The notes under the pieces: generated by a model
The model's database searches: none
What the model was told of the DNA's origin: nothing
Seen by the model: the letters and a program-made list of their open reading frames with translations, nothing else
Translations under genes and position numbers: made by a program
Assembly (NCBI RefSeq): GCF_900100605.1
Contig: NZ_FNCN01000012.1
Coordinates: forward strand, 158,435 to 222,434
Direction of reading: 5' to 3'
Source of the DNA: Sinosporangium album
Lineage (GTDB): Bacteria; Actinomycetota; Actinomycetes; Streptosporangiales; Streptosporangiaceae
Length of the DNA: 64,000 nt
Shown: piece after piece, positions 26,632-33,723 of the stretch
Layout: each line of letters opens with the position of its first letter
How positions within the stretch are numbered: the stretch's first letter is position 1

Positions 26632-27197
26632 CCGGTGACGCGCCCCGGGCGGTCCTCACCGCCCCGCATCCGCTGCTCACCACCCCGGCGGAGCCGGTCG
26701 ATGCCACCGATCCCCGCGTGGTGGCCCTCGCAGCCGAACTTCTCGCCGCCCTCCGCACCACCCGGCCGTCCACCGGGCTCGCCGCTCCCCAGATCGGTAC
26801 GGCGGTGCGCCTCATCGCGGCCGATGTCTCCCTGCACCCCCATGCCCGCTCGTGCGCGGGCGAGGTGGTGCTCGTGAATCCGAGGCTGGTCGCCGCCTCG
26901 GGGTGGCGGGCGGTCCGGGAGGGCTGCCTGTCGGTCCCCGGTCTGACGGGGGAGACGGTCCGCGCTTCGGAGATCACCGTGAGGGGCGAGCTGCCGGGGT
27001 CCGGTGACGCCGTCACCCTGCGTGCCGACGCCGTCGAGGCACTGTGTCTTCAGCATCAACTCGATCACCTCGATGGCTTACTTTTTCTTGACCGAATCGT
27101 CGAAGCCAGTGCACTCCATCCCGTCTGGCAGGGCCTTGCCGCCCCTGCCCTGACTCGCCCTAGACCATCACAACCCGCCCCGATCCGCGGCTCGTGA
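26628..27197 (+). CDS. Peptide deformylase-like protein, catalytic Glu replaced by Gln
   Basis: The 189-residue product keeps PDF motif 1 as GLAAPQIG (near residue 50) and motif 2 as EGCLSVPG (near 102, with the metal-binding Cys). Motif 3 should be HExDH, but reads H143-Q144-L145-D146-H147 (codon CAA at 27057-27059). The two His ligands remain, so a metal may still bind, but the general base/acid Glu is gone, which in studied PDFs abolishes activity. It is therefore a probable non-catalytic or altered homologue, not the housekeeping deformylase. It has a TTA codon at residue 151 and is coupled to the ACT protein gene. Confidence 0.88.
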   Translation: MTGDAPRAVLTAPHPLLTTPAEPVDATDPRVVALAAELLAALRTTRPSTGLAAPQIGTAVRLIAADVSLHPHARSCAGEVVLVNPRLVAASGWRAVREGCLSVPGLTGETVRASEITVRGELPGSGDAVTLRADAVEALCLQHQLDHLDGLLFLDRIVEASALHPVWQGLAAPALTRPRPSQPAPIRGS

Positions 27198-27263
27198 TCA
27201 TTTGTGACGCATGATGCGAAGTTGTGCTCCTCGTAAGAGTGGTCAGTTACGTATGATTGCGGC

Positions 27264-27336
27264 GCCCCCGTAGCCCAATGGCAGAGGCAAACCCCTTAAA
27301 AGGGTTGACGTGTGGGTTCGAGTCCCACCGGGGGCA
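27264..27336 (+). tRNA. Class I tRNA with UAA anticodon (Leu UUA-type decoding, identity uncertain)
   Basis: The 73-base cloverleaf has a 7-bp acceptor stem (GCCCCCG/CGGGGGC), a D arm with GG in the loop, a 5-bp anticodon stem AACCC/GGGTT with loop CTTAAAA, hence anticodon TAA at 27297-27299, a five-base variable loop, and a T arm GTGGG-TTCGAGT-CCCAC. Discriminator is A and only CC of the CCA end is encoded. An anticodon UAA would read UUA (Leu), yet bacterial tRNA-Leu normally has a long class II variable arm, as in the Streptomyces bldA type. This one does not, so its charging is unclear. Confidence 0.85.
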
Positions 27337-27357
27337 CCGTCCAAGTTGTCAGGCGAA

Positions 27358-27392
27358 GCGCCCGTGACCTGCGGAAACGCAATCACGGGCGC
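27358..27392 (+). terminator. Hairpin 3' of the tRNA
   Basis: Ten-base arms GCGCCCGTGA and TCACGGGCGC with an inner TGCG/CGCA stem capped by a GAAA tetraloop, 21 bases after the tRNA. Likely its terminator. Confidence 0.75.
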
Positions 27393-27913
27393 AGTGGCAC
27401 GCGGACGGGGCCGTCGAGTCGGCGCGGAAGCACGGCGGGCACCTCAGGTAAATAACGGACCACGAGATCTGGCCTTCATTGAATTGTGATGCTTGTCGGC
27501 GGGGGCCGCCCGCAGGGCTTTCGGCCGGGACCTGATCGCATTTCGCGGAGATCCGCTGCCGGGGAGGTCGCACGCGCCTTTCCGGGCGGTTGATCAGCGA
27601 GCCCTGGCAAGGGGTGTCTGGGTGGCGCCGTTCTTGCGTATTTCTTTACCTTTGTGCACCTCCGGGAGAGACGTCCGCCGCGGGGCTCTCCTGCCGTACA
27701 CACCTGCGCGAAGTCGGCGTCACCCCTGGGAACTGTGAGGCGATGTCGTGCGTTGGCCATGTCGGCGGGCGCTGTGCCTAACCACTTGCACCAGTCAAGT
27801 CAAGCGCGGGAAGCTTTCGCTCGTCCAAAGTGAAGATAGATATCAGCGTGAGACGGCCGCGTGACGCCGATCGATTAACCTGATCACGTTTAGGTCGCAG
27901 CGTGGAGGCAGCG
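27393..27913. other. Intergenic stretch without a supported gene
   Basis: About 520 bases between the tRNA hairpin and the BI-1 gene. Short open frames occur on both strands but none has a ribosome site, family similarity or normal third-position GC bias. The last 130 bases are relatively AT-rich (around 27780-27900) and probably hold the BI-1 promoter. I see no integrase, attachment repeat or IS end beside the tRNA. Confidence 0.5.
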
Positions 27914-28699
27914 ATGGAGAGTAAGAACCCCGTTTTCAGGCGGCAACCCTACGGTCATGCCGGAGCGGTGCCCGTGCCCAGTCCCGAGCAGCTCCAGGAC
28001 ATGTACAACTCCCCGTCCTATGTCCCGGCGCCGCCCGCCTACCGCACGATGACCATCGACGACGTCGTGGTCCGTTCGTTCATGACGCTCGGCACCCTTG
28101 TGGTCACCGGTGCGGCGGCATGGGTGCTCGACGTCCCGCTCTGGGCGGGCGTGGTCTCGGCGATCATCGGCATCGTGCTCAGCATGATCGTCATCTTCAA
28201 GGAGAAGGTGAGCCCGCCGCTCATCCTGGGCTACGCCGCCTTCTACGGAGTGTTCGTCGGCGTCATCAGCCACCACTTCGAGAACTTCTACAACGGCATC
28301 GTCCTGCAGGCCGTGATCGGCACCGCCCTGGCGTTCGCCGGTGTTCTCGCGGTCTACGCGCTGCGCATCGTGCGCGTCACGCCGAAGCTGGTCAGGTTCG
28401 TGCTCGCCGCCGCGATCGGCGCGATGAGCCTCGTCCTGGTCAACTGGATCGTCGGGTTCTTCGTGTCCGGCGGCATCGGCATCCGCACCGACAGCCCGCT
28501 CGGCTGGATCTTCAGCGCCGCGATGATCCTGCTCGGCTGCTTCTTCCTGCTCCTCGACTTCGCCCAGGCGGAGGAGGCCGTGAAGAGCGGCGCCCCCGCG
28601 AAATACTCGTGGATGTGCGCCTTCGGACTCACGCTCACCCTGGTCTGGATCTACCTTGAGGTGCTGCGCCTGATCAGCTACTTCTCCGGTAGTGACTGA
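27914..28699 (+). CDS. Bax inhibitor-1/YccA family membrane protein
   Basis: The 261-residue product has a soluble N-terminus of about 50 residues and then seven hydrophobic helices. MTIDDVVVRSFMTLGTLVVTGAAAW is the first-helix signature of the actinobacterial Bax inhibitor-1-like family, and the Asp pair in LLLDFAQAEEAV near residue 215 is the typical pH-sensor/Ca-leak region. These proteins are integral membrane channels or regulators of poorly known role in bacteria. ATG 27914 has GGAGG six bases upstream; the frame is open four codons earlier. Followed by a strong terminator. Confidence 0.9.
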   Translation: MESKNPVFRRQPYGHAGAVPVPSPEQLQDMYNSPSYVPAPPAYRTMTIDDVVVRSFMTLGTLVVTGAAAWVLDVPLWAGVVSAIIGIVLSMIVIFKEKVSPPLILGYAAFYGVFVGVISHHFENFYNGIVLQAVIGTALAFAGVLAVYALRIVRVTPKLVRFVLAAAIGAMSLVLVNWIVGFFVSGGIGIRTDSPLGWIFSAAMILLGCFFLLLDFAQAEEAVKSGAPAKYSWMCAFGLTLTLVWIYLEVLRLISYFSGSD

Positions 28700-28741
28700 C
28701 CCAGGATTTGACAAGCTGTGATCTGACAGTGCAGACCTGGT

Positions 28742-28771
28742 GAAGGCCCCGCCGTTCGCGGCGGGGCCTTC
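28742..28771 (+). terminator. Intrinsic terminator after the BI-1 gene
   Basis: A perfect 13-bp stem GAAGGCCCCGCCG / CGGCGGGGCCTTC closes on a TTCG tetraloop, about 40 bases after the stop codon, followed by CCTCTGTCTC rather than a T-run. Confidence 0.85.
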
Positions 28772-28990
28772 CTCTGTCTCGGGGGCCTGTAGGGCAGGTG
28801 AATGGCCGTGTGGCGCGGGCATGTGGGGGACCTCAAAGGGTGTCGCTTGAGGCCGCCACGGAGAGGATCGGGGCCGCCCAGGCGATGGATGATCTACATG
28901 TGACGAGTAAAAGGCTGCCCCAAGAGGTCTTGTCTTTCCTGATGTGGTAAGGCAGTGTCGAGCCAAGGAGCTTCGTCCGTGGAGGTGCCC

Positions 28991-29233
28991 ATGTCGTTGA
29001 ACCACTCATCGGAGACGCAAAGCAAACTGATCGCCAGAGTCCCGGTCGTCACGGGACGCGAACTCCCCGAGTGGTTCCGAGCCCTGGACAACGGCCCGTC
29101 CTTCCTGCGATGTGGAGAGCGAGCCAAGTGGCTCGCCGACGAGCACGGGCTGCCTCACGGTTACGCCGCCGCCATCGTGCATGAGCACGAGCGGCGTCGC
29201 CGTAACCGTATGGGCTTCGCGCAACCCTCATAA
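28991..29233 (+). CDS. Small DUF4287-like protein
   Basis: The 80-residue product shows ELPEWFRALDNG and AKWLADEHGLPHGYAAAIVHEHERRR, which look like the DUF4287 pattern (a WF motif, then a helix ending in LVxEHGxxxxxAxxIVxxHE). It is soluble and basic at the C-terminus. ATG 28991 has GGAGG directly upstream (28981-28985). A 12-bp hairpin follows. No function is known to me; isolated gene between BI-1 and the PPOX protein. Confidence 0.7.
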   Translation: MSLNHSSETQSKLIARVPVVTGRELPEWFRALDNGPSFLRCGERAKWLADEHGLPHGYAAAIVHEHERRRRNRMGFAQPS

Positions 29234-29277
29234 GCCGGTCCGCACACACAGCCGCACCAATACCCGTATCAACGAGA

Positions 29278-29307
29278 GCGCCCACACCGCATGGCCGGTG
29301 TGGGCGC
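29278..29307 (+). terminator. Hairpin between the DUF4287-like and PPOX genes
   Basis: Perfect 12-base arms GCGCCCACACCG and CGGTGTGGGCGC with a six-base loop. It ends 11 bases before the next ATG, so it may also affect translation of the PPOX gene. Confidence 0.7.
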
Positions 29308-29318
29308 ATCATTGCTCT

Positions 29319-29729
29319 ATGGAACTGGACAAGGCCCTGGAGTTCGTCCGCGCCAATCCCCGAGCGGTGCTGCTGACCTACCGTCCCGACGGAGGTCCGC
29401 AGATGTCGCCGGTGATCGTTGGGGTGGATTCTGAGGGATATGTGGTGGTCAGCACCCGGGAGACCGCGATCAAAACCCGCAATATCCGGCAAAACCCGCA
29501 GGTGGGGTTCTGCGTGTTCACCGAGGGGTTCTTCGGCCCATGGGTGCAGCTGGAGGGAAGGGCGGAGATCGTGTCGCTACCGGATGCGATGGACCACCTC
29601 ATCGCGTATTACCGCGGCATCTCCGGCGAACATCCCGACTGGGATGACTACCGGTCGGCGATGGAACGCGAGCAGCGGGTGATCGTCCGGGTCGCCCTGG
29701 ACCGCGCAGGGCCGGACCTGCACGGCTGA
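29319..29729 (+). CDS. PPOX-class F420-dependent oxidoreductase-like protein
   Basis: The 136-residue product is a split-barrel flavin/F420-binding protein: AVLLTYRPDGGPQMSPVIVG near residue 16, VVVSTRETAIKTRNIRQNPQVGFCVF near 41 (the T-x-K-x-x-N-I-x-x-x-P turn typical of the F420 PPOX group), and WVQLEGRAEIV near 73. It should bind F420 or FMN and reduce an unknown substrate in the cytoplasm. ATG 29319 lies only 11 bases after a 12-bp hairpin and has no Shine-Dalgarno-like sequence, so a leaderless message or an unusual start is possible. Confidence 0.85.
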   Translation: MELDKALEFVRANPRAVLLTYRPDGGPQMSPVIVGVDSEGYVVVSTRETAIKTRNIRQNPQVGFCVFTEGFFGPWVQLEGRAEIVSLPDAMDHLIAYYRGISGEHPDWDDYRSAMEREQRVIVRVALDRAGPDLHG

Positions 29730-29737
29730 CCCCCGCT

Positions 29738-29783
29738 TTCCGGGGTGTACGGCCACGGCCCGCCGAGGCCGTACACCCCGGAA
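29738..29783. terminator. Bidirectional terminator between PPOX and thiolase genes
   Basis: Perfect 17-base arms, TTCCGGGGTGTACGGCC (29738-29754) and its complement (29767-29783), around a 12-base loop, exactly between two convergent stops. Confidence 0.85.
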
Positions 29784-29790
29784 GGAAAGG

Positions 29791-31011
29791 TCAGCTCAAC
29801 CGCTCCAACACGAGCGCCATGCCCTGCCCGCCACCGACGCACATGGTCTCCAGCCCGATGGTCTTGTCGTGGAAGCGCAGGCTATTGATCAGGGTCGAGG
29901 TGATCCGCGCCCCCGTCATGCCGAACGGGTGGCCGACCGAGATGGCGCCGCCGTTCACGTTGAGCCGGTCGAGGTCGATGCCGAGGTCCTGGTAGGACGG
30001 GATGACCTGCGCAGCGAACGCCTCGTTGATCTCTACGAGGTCGACGTCGCCGACCGACATGCCGGCACGGGCCAGGGCCTGCCGGGACGCCTCGACGGGG
30101 CCGAGGCCCATGATCTCGGAGGACAGGCCGGTGACCCCGGTGGCGACGATGCGGGCCAGCGGGGTGATGCCCAGTTCCGCGGCCTTGGTGTCGCTCATGA
30201 CGATGAGCGCCGCCGCGCCGTCGTTGAGCGGGCAGCAGTTGCCCGCGGTCACGGTGCCGTCCGGACGGAACACCGGCTTGAGCTGGGCCACGGCCTCGTA
30301 GGTCGTGCCGGCGCGCGGGCCGTCGTCCTTGCTCACCACCGTGCCGTCGGGGAGCGTCACCGGGGTGATGTCGGTCTCCCAGAAGCCGTTGGCCAGCGCC
30401 TTTTCGGCGAGATTCTGGGAGCGCACCCCGAACTCGTCCTGTTCCCGGCGGGATACGTTCTTGAGCGAGGCCACGTTCTCCGCGGTCTGTCCCATGGCGA
30501 TGTAGACGTCGGGCACCAGGCCGTCTTCCCGCGGGTCGCGCCAGGGGCCTGTGCCGCCGCCCGCGGTGGCGGCGGTGCGGGCCGCGGCGTCGGCGAAGAG
30601 CGGGTTCTCCGTGCCGGGCCAGGAGTCGGAGCTCGCGGCGGCGGCCCGGGAGACCGACTCGACCCCGGCGGAGATGAAGACGTCGCCTTCGCCGGCCCTG
30701 ATGGCGTGGTAGGCCATGCGCGTGGTCTGCAGGGAGGACGCGCAGTAGCGGGTGATCGTGGCGCCGGGCACGCTGTCGAGGCCGAGCATGACCGAGACGA
30801 CCCGCGCCATGTTGAACCCCTGCTCACCGCCGGGCATGCCGCACCCGAGCAGGAGGTCGTCGATCTGTGCGGGGTCGAGCTGCGGCACTCGGTCGAGCGC
30901 GGCCCTGACCATCTGGGCGGTGAGGTCGTCGGGCCTGATGTCCTTCAGCGATCCTTTGAAGGCGCGGCCGATGGGCGAACGCGCCGCTGCGACGATGACT
31001 GCCTCGGGCAT
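29791..31011 (-). CDS. Acetyl-CoA C-acyltransferase (thiolase)
   Basis: The 406-residue product is a full-length thiolase. The nucleophile Cys is in TRYCASSLQTT (near residue 88), NEAFAAQ near 315 and GHPFGMTGA near 355 carry the active-site Asn and His, and CVGGGQGMA near 393 has the second Cys. It cleaves 3-ketoacyl-CoA in beta-oxidation or condenses acetyl-CoA; the FadA-like length and lack of neighbours from PHB synthesis favour degradation. ATG start with GAGAGCC upstream. A 16-bp inverted repeat and a TACC-N4-GGTA palindrome precede it, suggesting regulation. Soluble. Confidence 0.95.
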   Translation of the reverse strand: MPEAVIVAAARSPIGRAFKGSLKDIRPDDLTAQMVRAALDRVPQLDPAQIDDLLLGCGMPGGEQGFNMARVVSVMLGLDSVPGATITRYCASSLQTTRMAYHAIRAGEGDVFISAGVESVSRAAAASSDSWPGTENPLFADAAARTAATAGGGTGPWRDPREDGLVPDVYIAMGQTAENVASLKNVSRREQDEFGVRSQNLAEKALANGFWETDITPVTLPDGTVVSKDDGPRAGTTYEAVAQLKPVFRPDGTVTAGNCCPLNDGAAALIVMSDTKAAELGITPLARIVATGVTGLSSEIMGLGPVEASRQALARAGMSVGDVDLVEINEAFAAQVIPSYQDLGIDLDRLNVNGGAISVGHPFGMTGARITSTLINSLRFHDKTIGLETMCVGGGQGMALVLERLS

Positions 31012-31037
31012 GTGGCTCTCCTGACGGATGTGGCGCG

Positions 31038-31085
31038 GAGCACCCCTCGCCCGCGGGGCGTGAGCCGTACGGGCGAGGGGTGCTC
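31038..31085 (-). terminator. 16-bp inverted repeat between lipoprotein and thiolase genes
   Basis: Perfect arms GAGCACCCCTCGCCCG (31038-31053) and its complement (31070-31085). On the minus strand it lies after the propeller lipoprotein stop and ends about 26 bases before the thiolase start, so it may terminate the first gene or fold in the thiolase leader. Confidence 0.6.
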
Positions 31086-31101
31086 TCTCCTCAGCGTGAG
31101 G

Positions 31102-31115
31102 CTACCGGTTGGTAG
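31102..31115. promoter_or_regulatory. Candidate operator CTACC-GGTT-GGTAG
   Basis: A perfect five-base inverted repeat with a four-base spacer, about 90 bases upstream of the thiolase start. Its size and symmetry fit a TetR-family operator, which would be usual for a fatty-acid gene, but no regulator gene lies nearby. Confidence 0.35.
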
Positions 31116-31187
31116 GCCGACATTCATCGGGAGGGGGCGGAAAAACAGAACTTTGTACGGTTGTGTGGGAGCGGCGGGGAGGCCCGG

Positions 31188-32543
31188 CTAGGAGACTCCG
31201 TACATCCCCGGTGTCGGGGCGGTGTCGTCCTTGATCCCGTGTAGCGCGCCCTTCTCGTCGCGCCAGATGCGCCAGCCGTCCTGGCTTCCGGTGAACCACG
31301 CCGGCGGAGCCTGGGGCTCGGTCACCCGCTTGCCCGTGGAGAGGTCGAACTCGCAGAGCGAGGCCACCGAGTAGAACCCGGGAGGCTGCTTCTGGAGGGG
31401 GAGCGGCTTGGGGTCGGTGGCGCAGAAGGACCAGCCGCGCTGCTCTTCCGTCGGGAGAGCCTTGCCCGAGGCCATGTCGAAGACCGTGCCGGGGCTGCCG
31501 TGCTTGAGGAAGCCCATCTTCTCCATGCCGGAGGGGAAGGCCAGCCACCAGCCCGAACCCGGTACCTGTGCGGCCGAGATCTGGCCGAGGACCCGGCCCG
31601 AGTCGGCGTCGAGGCGGGCGAAGCCGCCATAGGCCCCGGACTGGTCCACCGGGCGCACGACCGGGGCGAACCCCGGGCTGCCGCTCGGGTAGACCCGCAC
31701 GACGGAAGGGCGCATCCAGTTGATCGCGCCGTCGGTGAGCTTGACGGAGAAGAGGCCGAAGGCGGAGGTCTTGCTCGTGCGGGGGTCGGTGTAGGGGGCG
31801 AGGTAGCCGACGAGGTCCTCGCCGGTGGCCCCGAAGGCCCAGCCGCCCGACATGTCGATGCCCTCGCCGAGTGCCTGCTCGATCGGCTGCTCCCAGAGCA
31901 GTTTGCCGCTCTTGAGCTCGTATGCCGCGAGCACCGGGCTCGCGGCGAGGCGCAGCAGGACCACCCGCTCGGCGTTCGACCACTCGACCTCGGCGACACC
32001 GGGGATCTTCCACAGCGTCTTGCCCGTCGCCGGGTCGAGCACGACCACGCGAGCGCCGGCCAGCGCGGTGTGCTCTGACAGGCACAGGTAGGACCCGCAG
32101 CGCTGGGGGCCGAAGCTCGAGTGGACGGGCCGCGTCCACATCTGACGCCCGGTGCGTGCGTCACGGGCGATCAATGTAGCGTTCCATTTGCCTTGTTTGG
32201 CGGGGTCGATCGCGGCGACCACCGCCTGCTTCCCAGCCGTGGCCACGATGGCGGGGGAGGACACGCCCATGCCGGGCAGGCGGCCGGCCATGGTGGCCGG
32301 GTGCGTCCACAAGGTCTTGCCACTGGTCTGGTCAAAGGCGACCGTCGCAAGGGCGCCATCGGGCTTCATGGAGGTCACGGCCACCACCCCGGCCGCCGCC
32401 GAGGTGCGACTGACCGCGTTGACCTCGGAGTTCTTCCAGGTGGGACGTTCAACGGTGGCTGCGTCACTGCCTGAGCACGCGGCCAGGAACATGATTCCGG
32501 CAATTGAGAGGGCTGAGGTCGCGTAAGGCCGGATCACAGGCAT
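31188..32543 (-). CDS. Lipoprotein with PQQ-like beta-propeller repeats
   Basis: The 451-residue product has a signal peptide ending FLAACSGSD (lipobox Cys near residue 22) and at least six blades of the PQQ-dehydrogenase-like propeller: VAFDQTSGKTLWTHP, ARDARTGRQMWTRPV, VLDPATGKTLWKIPG, AYELKSGKLLWEQPI and two further, each with the D-x-x-T/S-G-K/R-x-x-W turn. No catalytic or PQQ ligand set is evident, so it is probably a binding or scaffold protein on the outer membrane face. ATG 32543 begins the signal peptide; the open frame extends upstream into the SGNH gene. Probably co-transcribed with it (61-base gap). Confidence 0.82.
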   Translation of the reverse strand: MPVIRPYATSALSIAGIMFLAACSGSDAATVERPTWKNSEVNAVSRTSAAAGVVAVTSMKPDGALATVAFDQTSGKTLWTHPATMAGRLPGMGVSSPAIVATAGKQAVVAAIDPAKQGKWNATLIARDARTGRQMWTRPVHSSFGPQRCGSYLCLSEHTALAGARVVVLDPATGKTLWKIPGVAEVEWSNAERVVLLRLAASPVLAAYELKSGKLLWEQPIEQALGEGIDMSGGWAFGATGEDLVGYLAPYTDPRTSKTSAFGLFSVKLTDGAINWMRPSVVRVYPSGSPGFAPVVRPVDQSGAYGGFARLDADSGRVLGQISAAQVPGSGWWLAFPSGMEKMGFLKHGSPGTVFDMASGKALPTEEQRGWSFCATDPKPLPLQKQPPGFYSVASLCEFDLSTGKRVTEPQAPPAWFTGSQDGWRIWRDEKGALHGIKDDTAPTPGMYGVS

Positions 32544-32604
32544 TCCACTCCAAGCTCCAAGACAGTCAGACAAGTGACGACTCGGACGCGGAGGGTGATC
32601 GGCT

Positions 32605-33588
32605 TCAGGCGTGGTCGAGCGCGGACTCAGGACTCCGGCGGAGCCTCTTCGCCCACCGTCCGTGGGGGCCGAACGCCCGGCCGGCGACCCGGGTCGCGGT
32701 GACCTCCGTGCCGGGTTCCTCCGCGGCCATGGCCGCCGCAAGGTAAATCGGTTGTGAACCTTCGCTGCGCACAGGTTGGACCTCCGGCCACAACCCCAAC
32801 GCCGCGCATACAGAAGGTAGCACCGCGTAAGCGGCGCGTAGGTAACCTCGGACAGATGGGTGGAAACGGTCGGGTCCGAACATTTCATGGGGATTTGTCG
32901 CGAACTCCGGCCCCAGCACGTCCGCGAAGGCCACCGTACGGCCACCCGCCTCGACCACCGCCACCGTCTGCGCGGCGGCCAGCTCCCGGCTCCACCGGCG
33001 GGTGACCCAGCGCAGCGGCTGCGCGATGGGCCGCACCGTGCCGAGGTCCGGGCACGTGCCCACCACCACCTCGATCCCCGCCTCGCGCAGCCTCCGGACC
33101 GCCGTCGCCAGATGCCGTACGGCTGTCGCCGGCATGCTCTGCGAGGTCACGTCGTTGGCGCCGATGAAGATCACCGCGATCTCGGGCTCCTCCAGGAGCG
33201 CGCTGTCCACCTGGGCGGCGAGCTGGACGGAGGCGGCCCCCGACTCGCCGAGCACCACCAGCGACACCGGCCGCTCCGCCAGCGCCGCCACCCCCTTGGC
33301 CAGCACCACACCCGGGGTGTCGGCGGGGTTGGCCATGCCGAGCCCCACCGAGGTGGAATCGCCCAGCATCACGAGCTTGACGGGGTCGCCGGGGAGGTCG
33401 CCGTAGAGGCCGTCGGCCCTCGGCCCGCTCGTCCCGTGGGGGCGGCCGATCATGCGGCGGGCCAAGAGCGCCTCCGCGACCAGAACGCCGTAGACCGTCG
33501 CGCCGAGTACCGTCAGCCCGCCCCCGCCGACAGCCGCGGCTGTGGCGATGCGTCGGGCGGCACGCGCCACGCTGGGCGTCCAGATCAA
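32605..33588 (-). CDS. SGNH/GDSL-type hydrolase with N-terminal membrane anchor
   Basis: The 327-residue product has a hydrophobic helix at about residues 17-40 and then the SGNH fold: VMLGDSTSVGLGM near residue 73 (block I, nucleophile Ser), FIGANDVTS near 141 (block III Asn), and DRFHPSVRGY near 245 (block V Asp and His). It is likely an extracytoplasmic esterase or lipase anchored in the membrane. The start is TTG with GAGGAG nine bases upstream, which is stronger evidence than the next GTG (33570). Divergent from cbs; the 135-base gap holds both promoters. Confidence 0.88.
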   Translation of the reverse strand: MIWTPSVARAARRIATAAAVGGGGLTVLGATVYGVLVAEALLARRMIGRPHGTSGPRADGLYGDLPGDPVKLVMLGDSTSVGLGMANPADTPGVVLAKGVAALAERPVSLVVLGESGAASVQLAAQVDSALLEEPEIAVIFIGANDVTSQSMPATAVRHLATAVRRLREAGIEVVVGTCPDLGTVRPIAQPLRWVTRRWSRELAAAQTVAVVEAGGRTVAFADVLGPEFATNPHEMFGPDRFHPSVRGYLRAAYAVLPSVCAALGLWPEVQPVRSEGSQPIYLAAAMAAEEPGTEVTATRVAGRAFGPHGRWAKRLRRSPESALDHA

Positions 33589-33723
33589 GGCGTATATCTC
33601 CTCAGCAGGTCACGACGGTAGCGTTTGATGTGAAAAATAGCTGAGGCCCGGCCACCCCCTCGGGACCTCGGCCCTACGGTGGCCGACAAACTTCGGCAAG
33701 GTTTCAGAGAAGGTGTCCACGCG

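Noticed and set aside
22135..27105. Shared 16-base string TTCTTGACCGAATCGT in ppx and the deformylase-like gene
   Set aside because: Both copies are inside coding sequence for a similar L-D-R-I-V peptide; most likely coincidence.
27349..27760. Two short minus-strand open frames after the tRNA
   Set aside because: No ribosome site, no family similarity and overlapping frames with poor codon bias.
27264..27913. Integrated element at the tRNA 3' end
   Set aside because: No integrase, no repeated 3' tRNA fragment and no change of gene content up to the BI-1 gene.
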